Shown here piece after piece: positions 1 to 10,952 of a DNA stretch of 64,000 nucleotides. The stretch is from Paramacrobiotus metropolitanus. Lineage: Eukaryota > Tardigrada > Eutardigrada > Parachela > Macrobiotidae. The translations under genes were made by a program, and so were the position numbers. Within the stretch, counting starts at the first letter, position 1. Each line of letters begins with the position of its first letter. The stretch lies in contig NW_026570427.1 in NCBI RefSeq assembly GCF_019649055.1, positions 82,197-146,196 of the forward strand, in the 5' to 3' direction. The notes under the pieces were generated by a model. The model was not told the DNA's origin, searched no databases, and saw nothing but the letters and a program-made list of their open reading frames with translations.

Positions 1-239
1 TCATAAGCCCGCCCTGACAGTCAATACCGTTAAAACAATGAAAGAGAACTGCATACATACTGCCAAGAGTATCTACAGTAGACCAAACGCGCCGAATCCG
101 CTTATACGTTGTGCCACATTTTATGCGGCATCTGCCAGGTTTTATCGCTTGCCAATTGCCAGAGTGTCCAGTTTTTATCGCATGCCATGCCACTGGCAGT
201 GCCATTGGCAGGTGCCACTGCCAGGTTGATTACCAAATT

Positions 240-832
240 GGTGACCACTCCGTACACACCGTTTCACACCCTTTTACTCCGTACAGTTACACAACCTTTT
301 GCACTACATGTACCTTTCATTCCGTGCACAACCTTTGTGAGCACTACCTTTTACACCGTACACAACCACTCGGCACTACCTTTGTCTGCGTTATTCCTGG
401 AACTTAACAGTAGTTATTGCTGCATATTCACAGCATCATCGGCAGTTACAAAATTGAATTCCCGTAAGAAAATAATTCTAGACGTCCTTGTGCCGGTTTT
501 TCTTGGTTTTCAGCAGGTTTGGACACCGTTTTGAAGGAGTTGTCGACCCAGTTTCGTAGGTCATTCCCTGTTTCCGAGCTTGACATAATGCAAAAGTTTT
601 AGAGAAAATACTCCAGAATCCAGATTACCATAAGTAATACAGAGTACAAGTATTTTTATATACGAATATAAATAAATATAAAAGTTTGGTAGTGCACCGA
701 GTGAAAGGTAGCGTGGATTGGTAGTGTACCGAGTGAATGATAGTGTCAAAGGTTGTGCACGGAATGAAGGGTAGTGCAAAAGGTTGTGTACGGAGTAAAA
801 GAGTGTGAAAGGGTGTGTACGGAGTGGTCACC
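240..832. mobile_element. Foldback-type element, old copy, long inverted repeats
   Basis: Left arm about 240-390 is repeated in inverted orientation at about 665-832, beginning GGTGACCACTCCGTACACAC on the left and ending with the reverse complement on the right. The arms are built of degenerate short units (ACTCCGTACAC, CACTACC). The nine bases before the left end (TACCAAATT) match the nine after the right end (TAACAAACT) at seven positions, which fits a decayed 9-bp target duplication. The 270-bp centre has no convincing gene. Long arms made of tandem units plus a 9-bp duplication are the Foldback/Mutator-like pattern; the family assignment is inference. Confidence 0.7.
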
Positions 833-3800
833 TAACAAACTTCCGATTAGAAAAATTCCCGAATTTTCTTAATCGGCCCGATCAAGCATTAACACGTTGA
901 GCGATTAAGAAATTCCTTCACGATTTTTTTCTATCTGATACACGATACAAATTCTGTGTGCTTCAGCTTTCACAGGAATGATCCAGTATTTATTCAAGAG
1001 AATGACCTTTCCGGTTAGACATGCAGTATCCTGTTGGTTGTTTAGAAACAAACAATTGTCCATTTACAGACAGAGTAAAAGAGGGAATGCCATCTGCGTA
1101 ATGAAAACGATAGAGATCTTGTTTTGCCACATAACGCACATTTATCTATACTTTTTCGCGTTTCCGCTTTTGGATTTACAGTAAACCGGTACTTAAACCG
1201 GTACTTTGGATTTACATTATTACCGGTATGTACTGTACAACAAAAGCACTTGGAGTTATGCACCGCCAGAATTATGGTTACGTTATAATTTGTCAGTGTC
1301 TACTAGAAAATCTGTTAAATCGCCCGATTAGTGATAAAGTGGTGGGTATTGGCGCTTATATTTCTCTTCTTGTCTATAGTTTTACAGCTTCTAGCACTTG
1401 CAGTGATAGTCGACTACGTCGCCGAATGCCAGTCGCACTTTCATCAATGCAGAGAGCGCTTGCCTTGTTCGGAGTGCGGGGCGGTATAAGTCTGTTTGCA
1501 ACACAACACGCTTCGCTGGTTGTATATTTTATATATTTAACAAATTTGACTAACCTGAAATATTTCCGAATAAATACCTGAATTTTATTGAATTTCTTGT
1601 ATTTTTCTGGTCAAAAAGCGCTGTAGGCTTCGCGCTTCGCGCGAGGCCGATGTTCTGACTCCAAAAATTCGCGAGGAAAGATCTACTGTCGTACTGACAA
1701 CCCTTTTGCACAAATAACAACTTCAACCATACTCCAATAAATCAAGTTCACGTTTTTGTGTTTAATACCAATTTTACTGGATACGAATGCCCTGCCCCTG
1801 GAAATTTGCAAACGTCAGTTCTATCGGTATACACTATGCATATTCCTGAGTCTTGACAATGTCGGCCAGTATGAAAATTAAAGCAAATAAGCAACACCCC
1901 CCTCTTTGCGAAATTAACTGTGCTCACATAGATTTTGAAGATTTCAGGCTCTGCATTAGTAAGCATGAATTCGAATTCTTCACGCCAATGTGAAGTATTG
2001 TATAAGTAATACTTTAATAGTTAATTAATACTACATAATTAATGATGTGAACAGGAACTGCGCAGCAGGTAGAATGACAGAAAGTACAGCAGAAAGTAGT
2101 TAGAAGTAAAACAGTAGTTGCTAGGAAAGCAACGTACACGACAGATCTGTTAGCCTCAAGTTGTTCTAAAATATCTTTCTCAAGAAGATTAGCTAGGATT
2201 GATCGGGCCTACTGTATTTCTTCTACTATTTTTAATGTAATTTTTAGCAGTTTCGCAGAAAGCGCTCTTTTGGCTACGCGCGAACATTGAAATTTGCCGT
2301 GATTTCTTTACTGGCACCTTGCCTTACAAAAACATATTCGACCAGTTCTATTACGTTAAAAAATGTCTAGCATGTGCTTCTCGGGTTCTAAGTGCCCCAG
2401 GGGCAACCCCCAAGTGACTTAATTTCGCCTATAAATACGGTGCCTGCTGTCGCCTGTCTAAGAATGCGCTTACTAGCACTCCGCATTCCTCTCAATAACT
2501 GCACAGGTGGATGGGAGATGGCGGAGGGCGCTGTCTCGTGTGTCATCTTCGGGAACGTCCGAGCGCGAAATAAAATGTGAAAGCAGAATGCGTCACCGAT
2601 GGATGACACACAGCAAAAAAAACAAATGCGTTGGACCAGTAATAAGCAGTGGATCACCAGAGAAAACGCAAGCACTGACTGTTAAATGAATTGTGCTGTG
2701 TACAAACAAACGAATTGTACAGCAGGGCCGCAGGCGCGTTTTAATCCGCATGCGTGAGGTGTCATTAATTAATGCAATAATAACTTAACTGGAGAATGTA
2801 TTCCATTTACTCAATGTAACTTAGCTAATTAGTACGCGTTATTAATTAATGGAATTAGACTTAATTACAGTAACGCAACCTTCACAATATTACAAATGTG
2901 CATTGATAATTGTAATCACTAATATTAATTACTTAAATTACTTTAATTACTAATCGTAATTACTAAATTAACAATCACTATAAATAGTCTATTACAAGTA
3001 ACGAACTTTTAAATCTAAGTGAGGTTAAATTATTAATTCGGACTAAATACTTGACCACATTTTATTAGCAAATTAGCAATCAAAATGCTTTAATATTTAC
3101 TATAATACTGTACGAGTATGTTACGGGTTGTACCGGTGACCACTGTGTTAAGCTCGGTTGGCTATATACAACAACGGAGGTGAATGTGTATGTAAAATAG
3201 AAAACGCAGCTTCGAAGCTGCGTTTTGTAATTTATCTGTGGATCACGTAGCGGACCAATGAGCGCAGCCGTTAGCTTTCGGCTTCAGAATGTTGTGGTGA
3301 CTAACTCGCGTTATCTTTCACGGGCGCGCAAGAGAGCGTTGTGCCCTACTTCAGCAAAAACACCTGCCAAATGTTAAGCCAGGTCTGATCAGCACTAGTG
3401 TATACCAAATTTCCTGTAGAAGAATGCCGTAAGGTGTCAAGCGTTCAGAGAAAATGTGAATTTTTTTCGGGCATCCTACGAAGGTTTTTACTGTGGGGCT
3501 TGTTAGAAATTCTGTAATTAATAATAAATAAATACGAATTTGTGGAGTACCGAGTACATGCGGCTTAATAGGATAGAACCGATGCAGTCGGTAGACTCGG
3601 TACTAGACTACTAATGCTGTATGTAAATATTTATTTAAAATGAATTCTTTGCCTGCATTTCGCGCATAGATTTTTATTTCATATGATACAGCACAACACA
3701 GAGCTATTTTTGCGCGGAGCACCAAGCCAGCAAACGGTAGCTAGAACTGCCTAGAAATTCCACAAAAAGTGGTAATTGATTCAGTTCATGGCAGTGCCGT

Positions 3801-4984
3801 TTTTAACGTTTCATGTGTTAAGCAGTACTCTCCTGTTAATTTTTGGGGTGCCCACTTTTAAAAAAAATTCCGGGAAGACGTCCGCTCTGTGCCTCTCCCC
3901 CTTCTTTATATTCGCTCCTGACCGTAGTCACCGTACAAAACTTTAAAAGGCATTAACGATTAAAAAAAATTTCCTTATATACTTCAACGGCATAATCTAA
4001 ATTTTGTTTTACACCCGCTAATAACAGGCACCCTTTTTTACAATTAGACTTAAATTAGTTAAATAAGAACACCCTGTTTCCGTTTATTACAGCCACCCAT
4101 TTCGTTGTCCATTTTCAGGAATGTGAGATTTCTATATATCTTATATTTGACCGATGCCACCGGGTGCGAAATTCACAAACTTTCTGTAACTTATGACCCT
4201 TTCAGCGGGCAAATGACAATATCAACTAAAACGTTTGGATTTTTGACATGAATTTTGTTGAGTACTGTATCGTTCATGGTCCAGCATTTCTACCGCAGTT
4301 CTGCAACCTCGGTCGGTTATTTCCGCTTTTATTGCGAATGTTTGCGCTATCGTCAACACTCAGCAGCTTTGCCCGTGTCCTTGCCCATTTGAAGTTGTAC
4401 GGCTGTTAACGCCTATAGCGACTTCTGGACTGATGCTGATGGTACTACTGTTTTTTCCTCCGCCGAACTTACAGCTAGCCGTCGATTTTCTGGAAGCTTT
4501 TTCATCTTTCCTAAATGAGTGGGTTGTTGTGTCCCACGACCTTATCGTTAATCCTTAGAACTTTTGTACGCGCACTAAACGCATTTGGACTACAGTACCG
4601 AACTTTAAATTGTGTATATCTATATACAGTAATTAACTGGCAAAAGGGCTGTACAATACAGGGTGTCGTCATACAAGAAAGTAATTAATTAAAACAGGGT
4701 GCCTATAATTAACGGGGTGTGGAAAAGGGGTGGCTATAAAAGACGGGGGTGTTTGGGATGGCTGTAGTGTCACCCTTAGTTTTTTATTGCACGAGTTGGT
4801 AGTTGGTAACTTGGTACTACGGCTAAGGCGGTCAGAGTGTGCCTTTGATCCCTCTTTTGGCCCACTGCCACGACCCACAGGCCAAATTGTAGACAGAAAA
4901 AGCTAAGATAATTAACATTCCACCTTCAGTTCTAAATAAGCGGAAGATTTTACAACAATATTTTAAAAATTTCTAAATTCTTAT
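833..4984. other. Intergenic DNA, no gene seen
   Basis: No reading frame here resembles a protein. Noted contents are a pair of AAACCGGTACTT repeats near 1180-1230, a GC-rich dyad near 1627-1650, a strongly TAATTA-rich stretch at about 2765-3010, and a perfect palindrome at 3201-3226 listed separately. Confidence 0.5.
3201..3226. repeat. 26-bp perfect palindrome
   Basis: AAAACGCAGCTTC is followed directly by its exact reverse complement, with no loop. It could extrude as a cruciform or bind a dimeric protein; no adjacent gene suggests which. Confidence 0.9.
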
Positions 4985-5039
4985 TTGTCGGCACAAAACG
5001 CCCCACTGAGGCTCGCACGGCTAATGGTTCTTCTTTCAG

Positions 5040-5158
5040 GCAGCGCATCGACGTTCTACCGCGAACCAATGTACCATCCGATACGCGATACCCAGGAAAG
5101 ATTATTGGATATGTTGCCGACGAATACGCTGAAGAGTTGGCCAAGGCTGTGGCCATTT
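5040..5158 (+). pseudogene. Exon copy 1 of an unrecognised gene (broken)
   Basis: The segment follows a good acceptor (TTCTTTCAG) and ends at a donor (GTAAGG). It encodes residues like STFYREPMYHPIRD and then, after a one-base deletion relative to copy 2 at 9978, IIGYVADEYAEELAKAVAI. The match to copy 2 covers the whole exon, splice sites included, so this is a paralogue and not chance. No downstream exon like 10164-10429 was found nearby. The family is not recognised. The frame loss suggests a pseudogene fragment. Confidence 0.5.
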
Positions 5159-5325
5159 GTAAGGCCTAAGAGTATACCGCACAGTTACACAATTTTTTAC
5201 ATAACTTGAGCAAACTAGCACGTAATTGTAAGAGGAGAATCCTCTGTACACACAGCAGCCGCCCATCCGCCGCCTACCTGGTTGGCTCAAGCTCAAGCAC
5301 AAATATCTTGATCTTCGCCAACAGC

Positions 5326-5395
5326 GGCGATGGCACAGTGGTTGTGCTACGTGGATCTCATTCGGTAGCCAGCGGTTCGATTCCGCTCCATCGCC
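5326..5395 (+). tRNA. tRNA or tRNA-like gene, anticodon uncertain
   Basis: The ends GGCGATG and CATCGCC form a perfect 7-bp acceptor stem. A GCAC/GTGC D-stem encloses an AGTGGTT loop, and AGCGG/CCGCT encloses the canonical TTCGATT T-loop, giving a consensus B box. The next base is A (discriminator), followed by TTTTT, a Pol III terminator. The anticodon arm pairs badly and the length is one or two bases short, so the anticodon cannot be assigned (CAT is one reading). It may be a decayed tRNA gene or the head of a tRNA-derived SINE. Confidence 0.5.
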
Positions 5396-6358
5396 ATTTT
5401 TCGGAATTTCCTCAACAGACAGGACTTCATCTGACCGCCCTCCCTCGCTGCTGAGATCGCCACGGACAGCCGACTTTTGGCTGCCTCTGTTATCCTTTAT
5501 AATAAAAGATTAAGAGGGGGTGTGACCAGTGTGTCTGTCAAATCCCCCAGAATCGCAGAGTGGATCAATATTCAACATTTACGGATCATTCGATAGCGCT
5601 GATTTCGTAGATGAGCCCGCAACTTTCGGATTTCAAAAAACAAACATCGTTTGAGAGAAAACTGTAAAAAATCCTATCATACAAAGTCTACGGAACCCCA
5701 ACACAACCAATCAGCGAAGACTTTAAGTAACTGCCTTGCTGCAGAGCCTGCGCGGGTTATATCGTGAAACAAAATTCGAAAAATTTTGTTTGTTTTGATG
5801 TATTTGGTCTGCAATGGCTTTAAGAAACATTATATTAACAGCGGTGGGTTTAAGAATAATAAAAATTTAGGCACAAGAAAGATTTAAGTTATTTTGACAA
5901 CCGAACGCACAAACGACCCAGGGAACTTAGGAAGTGTCCCAAGTGAGAGCTGCATGCGTCGCGAATCTTGCTGGCAGCCTGGCAGTACCAATTATCAAGT
6001 AGCTGCGGGATGACGGTGGCTGCTTGATACTTAGGTAAAAGGCAGTGTTTTGCGGTAGTTTTAACTTAATCATTTCTCTGTTGACACTGTTTCTTTAGTT
6101 TCGTATTAATAGAAGCGACGGTATTTGTAAAATTAGTAATGAAAAACGGATATTTACAGAAGGCGAAACGGAGCTGCTGCGCGAGCGGAGCTCGCTAAGC
6201 AGGAGGAGCAGCAATCAAGTGAGACATCGTTTGGCAGTTTTTTTCTTACAGTTTATCAGCCAGCTCTGCAAGACTGCAACAATTGAACCTTTTATAGTTA
6301 GTTAAGTATTAAGTAGTTAGTTGGTGTGGGATTGCCACTTGCCGCTGGAAAAAAATGA

Positions 6359-6832
6359 CTTACCGTAATTATCGAATTTGCACCCCTGGGGTGCAAAAGT
6401 TCAAACGTCCTGGAGTAGGGGGTCTTATTTCGGAGAGGAGGCGTTATTTCTGGGGGTGGTACTATTTTTCAAACAGTATTTTTCAGAAGGGGACGTTTAT
6501 TTTTCAAACAACTGCGCATTCTGTTCCATTGAAATTGAACGCAGTAGATACCGGTGTTTGCAGTTTCAGAACCTTACGAGCAGCATTCTGAAGCATAGCA
6601 CCAAATTATTTTTGTGACCGTTTACTGTTTATTAATTACATCATAGCAGTTATTATGAAGCAATTGGCCTTATATCTATCATTTCGTGGCGCTGAACATT
6701 TAATAACACCCCATGGGAGGCAAATTCGGGAGGAGCTATTTTTCAAACGGGTTATGGAGGGGCTTACTTAGTACGGAGAGTGCCTTATTATGCGGGGAGG
6801 TGCCAATTCGATAATTACGATAATTCGGTAAT
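6359..6832. mobile_element. MITE-like element with TTACCG termini
   Basis: The left end reads TTACCGTAATTATCGAATTT and the right end, reverse-complemented, reads TTACCGAATTATCGTAATTATCGAATT, giving imperfect terminal inverted repeats of about 27 bp. The interior is G-rich and repeats ATTTTTCAAAC several times. No transposase is present. Superfamily is not assigned. Confidence 0.45.
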
Positions 6833-7387
6833 AACTTAGTTTTTGTCAGCGAAGTTAACTGTATTAGCAAATGCGGTAATTTTTATTTTAACTGCATTTA
6901 AGTATCATCAGGCAGCAGTCGATTTCCTCTGCGCACTTTGCGCTGTGTCAGCCATACTACCGTAGAAGTACAGTATAGGTAATTTTACCAGTACACTTGC
7001 AAGTTGCAACACATAATCGAATTTAAAATATAGAATTTGTAATTATGATCCGTATTCTTCCTATTAGTGCAGTATCTCAATCATAATTTGAGTCTTAGCA
7101 GCCTGTATATAACGTAAATTATTTGTAGCTGATTTGTTCCGCGCAATTTGCGCGGGGTCTACTAGTATAATCATAAGTCATAACTACTTACTCCTGTGTT
7201 ATTTGAAACGATGCTATGCGTCCTAAAATTCTCGATGGCGCTAACGATTTTTGGTTGTTTTTTTAAGGTGTAATTCTAAATCATTTTATTTGTACGTATT
7301 ACGAACATTTTGACGGCTTTGGCTTAACAAAACATGTACTCAAAACCCAGTGTCGATGCTCGATTACAGGTGGCTCGCTGCATGTGG

Positions 7388-7420
7388 ACGGCACGAAGAC
7401 ATCGCGGGAAGTGTTCGGTG
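7388..7420 (-). pseudogene. Scrap of P450 exon 1
   Basis: On the minus strand the sequence CCCGCGATGTCTTCGTGCCG is identical to the end of exon 1 in the P450 genes of this window (encoding SRDVFVP), and a few flanking bases also match. The rest of the exon is absent. It looks like a small remnant or a copied-in patch. Confidence 0.4.
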
Positions 7421-9445
7421 AGCGCGGACACGTGCCTACTTCATGCCATACACCTAATCGGGAGACCAAGGACACACCAGTCGGAAAGGGATACGACTGC
7501 CTCGATATAGCAGTGTCGTTGCTGTTCATATTACCTATTTTTCTTCAAATTTTCCATCGCTAGTACCATACGACAGTGTTGTGCGCTATAGACCTCGCTG
7601 TTTCAGCCGGGTTACTGCCCAACGGCCTTTCTGTGTCTTTTTTTGCCACATAAACGATCTGTTATGTACACGAACGTAGGGTGTGTTAACAAATTCTGAT
7701 AAATGAAGCATTTCTCTGAAAAATCACTGGAGTTATTAATCGGGTACGAAAACCGGTCACCGATAATTACCAGAGGCACGAAAATGATTTAGAAAATCCC
7801 GCGATTTGAGAACTTCGCCGAGTCGAACGGAGAATTTGGCGAGACAGAGCCCGAAAAAAGCCCTTATTTACTTCCAGGTGAACTGCGCGCTGCCACTAAG
7901 CGGCGCGCTGCCAAGGCGAATTACCTACATTTGAATCTTGAAATACATGGCGCAATCTTTGGTGGCGAATGCAATGCACACATACACTAGTAACAGGCGA
8001 ATCCCGAAGCAGGACTACCTTATCGAAAAAATTATGGCGCTTAATGCCGTTAGCAAAGTGGTCACTCGTATGTTTGCTATGTACTTTCTTAAGTTTTCAC
8101 GTTTTTATCGTTCAAAAGCAATGAAAGTGATTGCAGATTAAGTAGAGAAAATGTTGCCAAGTGGGTTTCGTTGCCGAAATTCCAAATGGCGTTACCAGTT
8201 CCTAACTTCCCTTCCATAGAATCGTACAATATACTTTGTATATACGAATATAATATTACGAGCAATAGTACAACGGGAAACAGATTGCTATTAACAGTAT
8301 TAAGCCGTATATTGTGTTAGTCAGCTGGCATGAATCGCCTCAGGCCATCGCAAAGACCTCGGAAGCATGGTGCGTCAGCTCTCTACCGAAACCACAGAAA
8401 CGCGAGTGGAGAAAATGTGGTTGTCAACTTGTCGCTGCTTATCGAATCTGATTTTGCCGAACGGACACAGGAGCCGCTACGTTTCTCAGATAAACCAGGT
8501 TTAACAGCGAAACTTTTCATTAGGGGAGATCCATAAATTACGTACGCAGCGAACCGGCCGGTAGAGTATGCCGGTGCACAACTGTGCCCCTGTCGTACCG
8601 GGACACGGGCATTCTCCGTGTGCAGGGAAAGCACGCACACGTGCGTATATGGTCCCGCGTAAGCCTGTGGGGTACGGCGTGTGTAACCGTCCAAAACGAC
8701 CGGTCATCCGACGAAAATCGGATGTACGGCGTGCCCCCCAACGACTGCAGATACTGCGCTCGATTTACCTCCTGCGTTGTTTGGAAACTGGACTCTTTGA
8801 TGAGGATAACACTTTCACGTAAGAATATTTGGTTCCTGTTGGCTGTTGAGTCAGCAGCAGCATCAACCAGGGTATTGAGTAAACCCGGAAATATTTATAC
8901 ACTGTCGGCTTACGTACAGAGTACGGCATGAAACGTTCTAAGTACTCGGATTAAAAGGCATTAAATGTTACGAGTGCAGGTATTTTTTGGGATTGTCGGA
9001 CAGCTCTATGTACCGGTGCGCGCTGTTGTTGACGATGCGACTCCTGCGTATGAAGTTGTCCTGATCGTATTCGTTACTTACTCACTCATGCGACCGCCCC
9101 GACCTGCAGCTGCGTAGATATCGTCCATTGACTGGCACGCTCTGTCAGTGTCGACTGTCATTAGAAATTCCACATTCGTTCACAAACACTTTCCATGTCT
9201 TCCTCTGACTCTCCAGAATAAACTCAATTTTCCAACAAATCCTTCTGGTGAAATTAATTTGGAAACTACGGTGCCAAGCCTATTATACCACCTCCAAGTT
9301 GATCAGCACGTCCAGCGCCATGTTAAAAGGGTTGGCACTGAACCTGTGTGCCCGAGCGCTGCGGGCCATGACACACGGGACCGTGGCGCCCATATTCTTC
9401 ACTCCACGTACCCATGTTGCCCAGCTGCTGGGAGGAATCCGGAAT

Positions 9446-9614
9446 AAGGCCTTGTCCCGAATTCGAAGCGAATCTCGCTATGGTACGGTTGCTCAACCGC
9501 ACAAGGTGGCTGTATGCAGTGGCCACGCCTACAGATACGGTACGCGAAGCCACCTCGCGAGGTGGAGTTGCTGTATCGCAACGAGATTCGCTTTGAATTC
9601 GGGACGAGGCCTAA
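9446..9614. repeat. Large imperfect hairpin, about 75-bp arms
   Basis: The arms AAGGCCTTGTCCCGAATTCG (left) and the reverse complement of CGAATTCGGGAC-type sequence (right, ending GACGAGGCCT) pair over roughly 75 bp with about 20 bp between them. GAAGCGAATCTCG and AAGGTGGCT-like segments are also shared. It may be a compact foldback MITE. No gene is inside. Confidence 0.7.
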
Positions 9615-9977
9615 CAGTATGCGAAAACTCTGAAAGGCGCAGATACTGTGACAAGATTACACAACATGCAATGGAGATTGATGTATTGCTGTAAGACCGA
9701 GCCTCACTGAAAACTTGTAAGCAGTCCCTATGTTGTGATTTAAGGTCCCATGTTTACGAATTGTCTAGTACAACTGTAAGAGCGATCCTTTTCTAAAAAT
9801 TTGGATATGGGTAGAAAATTAGGTTAAACCTAAGTGACCAGTTTATAAAAGCGTACTATGCAAATACTGTGGAACAGATCAACAGTTCAGAGAGCAAATC
9901 TGAAAAATCCCACACCATCAACACTGAGTATCTGCATGTTAACTTTTTGTATGCGCTCAAAAATATTCTTGTTCTAG

Positions 9978-10429
9978 GCGATGCGTCGACTGTGTACCGC
10001 GGCCAGCTGTACCTCCCTATTCGCGATAAAAAGGACAGGATTGTCGGCTACGTCACCGACGAATACGCTCCGGACTCCGGAGCTGTCCAAGGCGATGGCG
10101 CAGTGTAAGTAGACCTTGGCTATCACTCTTCAGCACAAACATCGAATTCCTCTGTAAATGCAGGTGCTCCACTCCGTTCACTGCGTATCGACGGCCGTTA
10201 TGCAGCGCGGAGTGGGAGCGCCGAGAACAGCCTCGTCAGTTACACAGGCCACGGAAAACTCGATCCCTTCGAAATCTTATTCAGGGACATGCAAGCGCGA
10301 CCCTGGTTCTACGTGCTGGCGCTGTATAGTATGGTGGGAATTTGCTTAGGTGGTAGCATGACGCCCGGAACGCCGGGCCGGGATCGCCAAGGATCGCCCG
10401 GGGTTCGGGCCGAGGAACTAGTTGACTGA
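9978..10429 (+). pseudogene. Two-exon copy 2 of an unrecognised gene (frameshifted)
   Basis: Exon a (9978-10104) follows GTTCTAG and ends at GTAAGT. Exon b (10164-10429) follows AAATGCAG and runs to a TGA. Exon a encodes STVYRGQLYLPIRD then RIVGYVTDEYA. A 7-bp tandem duplication (CTCCGGA twice, about 10069-10082) puts the end of exon a out of frame with exon b. Exon b, entered in phase 1, encodes LVSYTGHGKLDPFEILFRDM, a hydrophobic WFYVLALYSMVGICLGG segment that could span a membrane, and a Pro/Gly-rich tail. Upstream exons are not identified. Paralogue of the exon at 5040-5158. Family unknown. Confidence 0.5.
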
Positions 10430-10952
10430 ATTACACCATGGTTAGACAAAAGTCGCTGGTTGATAAATGATTTGTATTGCATTACTTCTCACCAGATGCG
10501 TAATGAAAATTAAAGATACAATTGGAACGATTTCTAGTGAAAACCAGTGTCGGTAGTACGAAGCATTTCAGTTGATGATTATGCAGGTTTGTAGTAATAT
10601 TGTAATCGAAAAAAATATCAGTACAAATTCTTGATTACAAAACTACAGAGTAGATGTGCGAAGTTGCCAACCATAATAAAAAGCCCCTACTAACTTAACT
10701 AGCAATTACATATTACGTAAGTGCCGAAGCAGAAAACACTAAAATTTAAAGATTTAATCCATTTCGCAATAACCATTTCATTTATGTTATTGACGTGGTA
10801 CAGAATCGTCCACAAAGATACACACGCATTATTGAGCAGTCGTTGCGTCAGCCGTGCGTTCTCTGCCTGTGCTCTCTCTTCGGACCATGAGCAAGGAAGA
10901 ATTACTGTAACTGGTAACCAGGTAAACATTTCTAATATGAATCATCGTATAA
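10430..10952. other. Intergenic, 3' side of P450 gene A
   Basis: Nothing supportable is seen here. It separates the pseudogene above from the stop codon of gene A. Confidence 0.5.

Larger units (their letters stand above)
5402..9440. other. Intergenic DNA with a MITE and a P450 exon scrap
   Basis: No intact gene is supported. It holds the inverted-repeat element at 6359-6832 and a short P450 exon-1 match near 7388-7420, both listed separately. A stretch at 8570-8940 stays open for 115 codons but shows no family signature and is not called. Confidence 0.4.

Noticed and set aside
4026-4760. ACCCTG/CAGGGTG motifs at both sides, a possible inverted-repeat element
   Set aside because: Only short scattered matches; arms do not align over length.
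8568-8931. Overlapping open stretches on both strands with Cys residues, faintly like a scavenger-receptor domain
   Set aside because: The cysteine pattern does not fit and both strands are open, as expected of GC-rich DNA.
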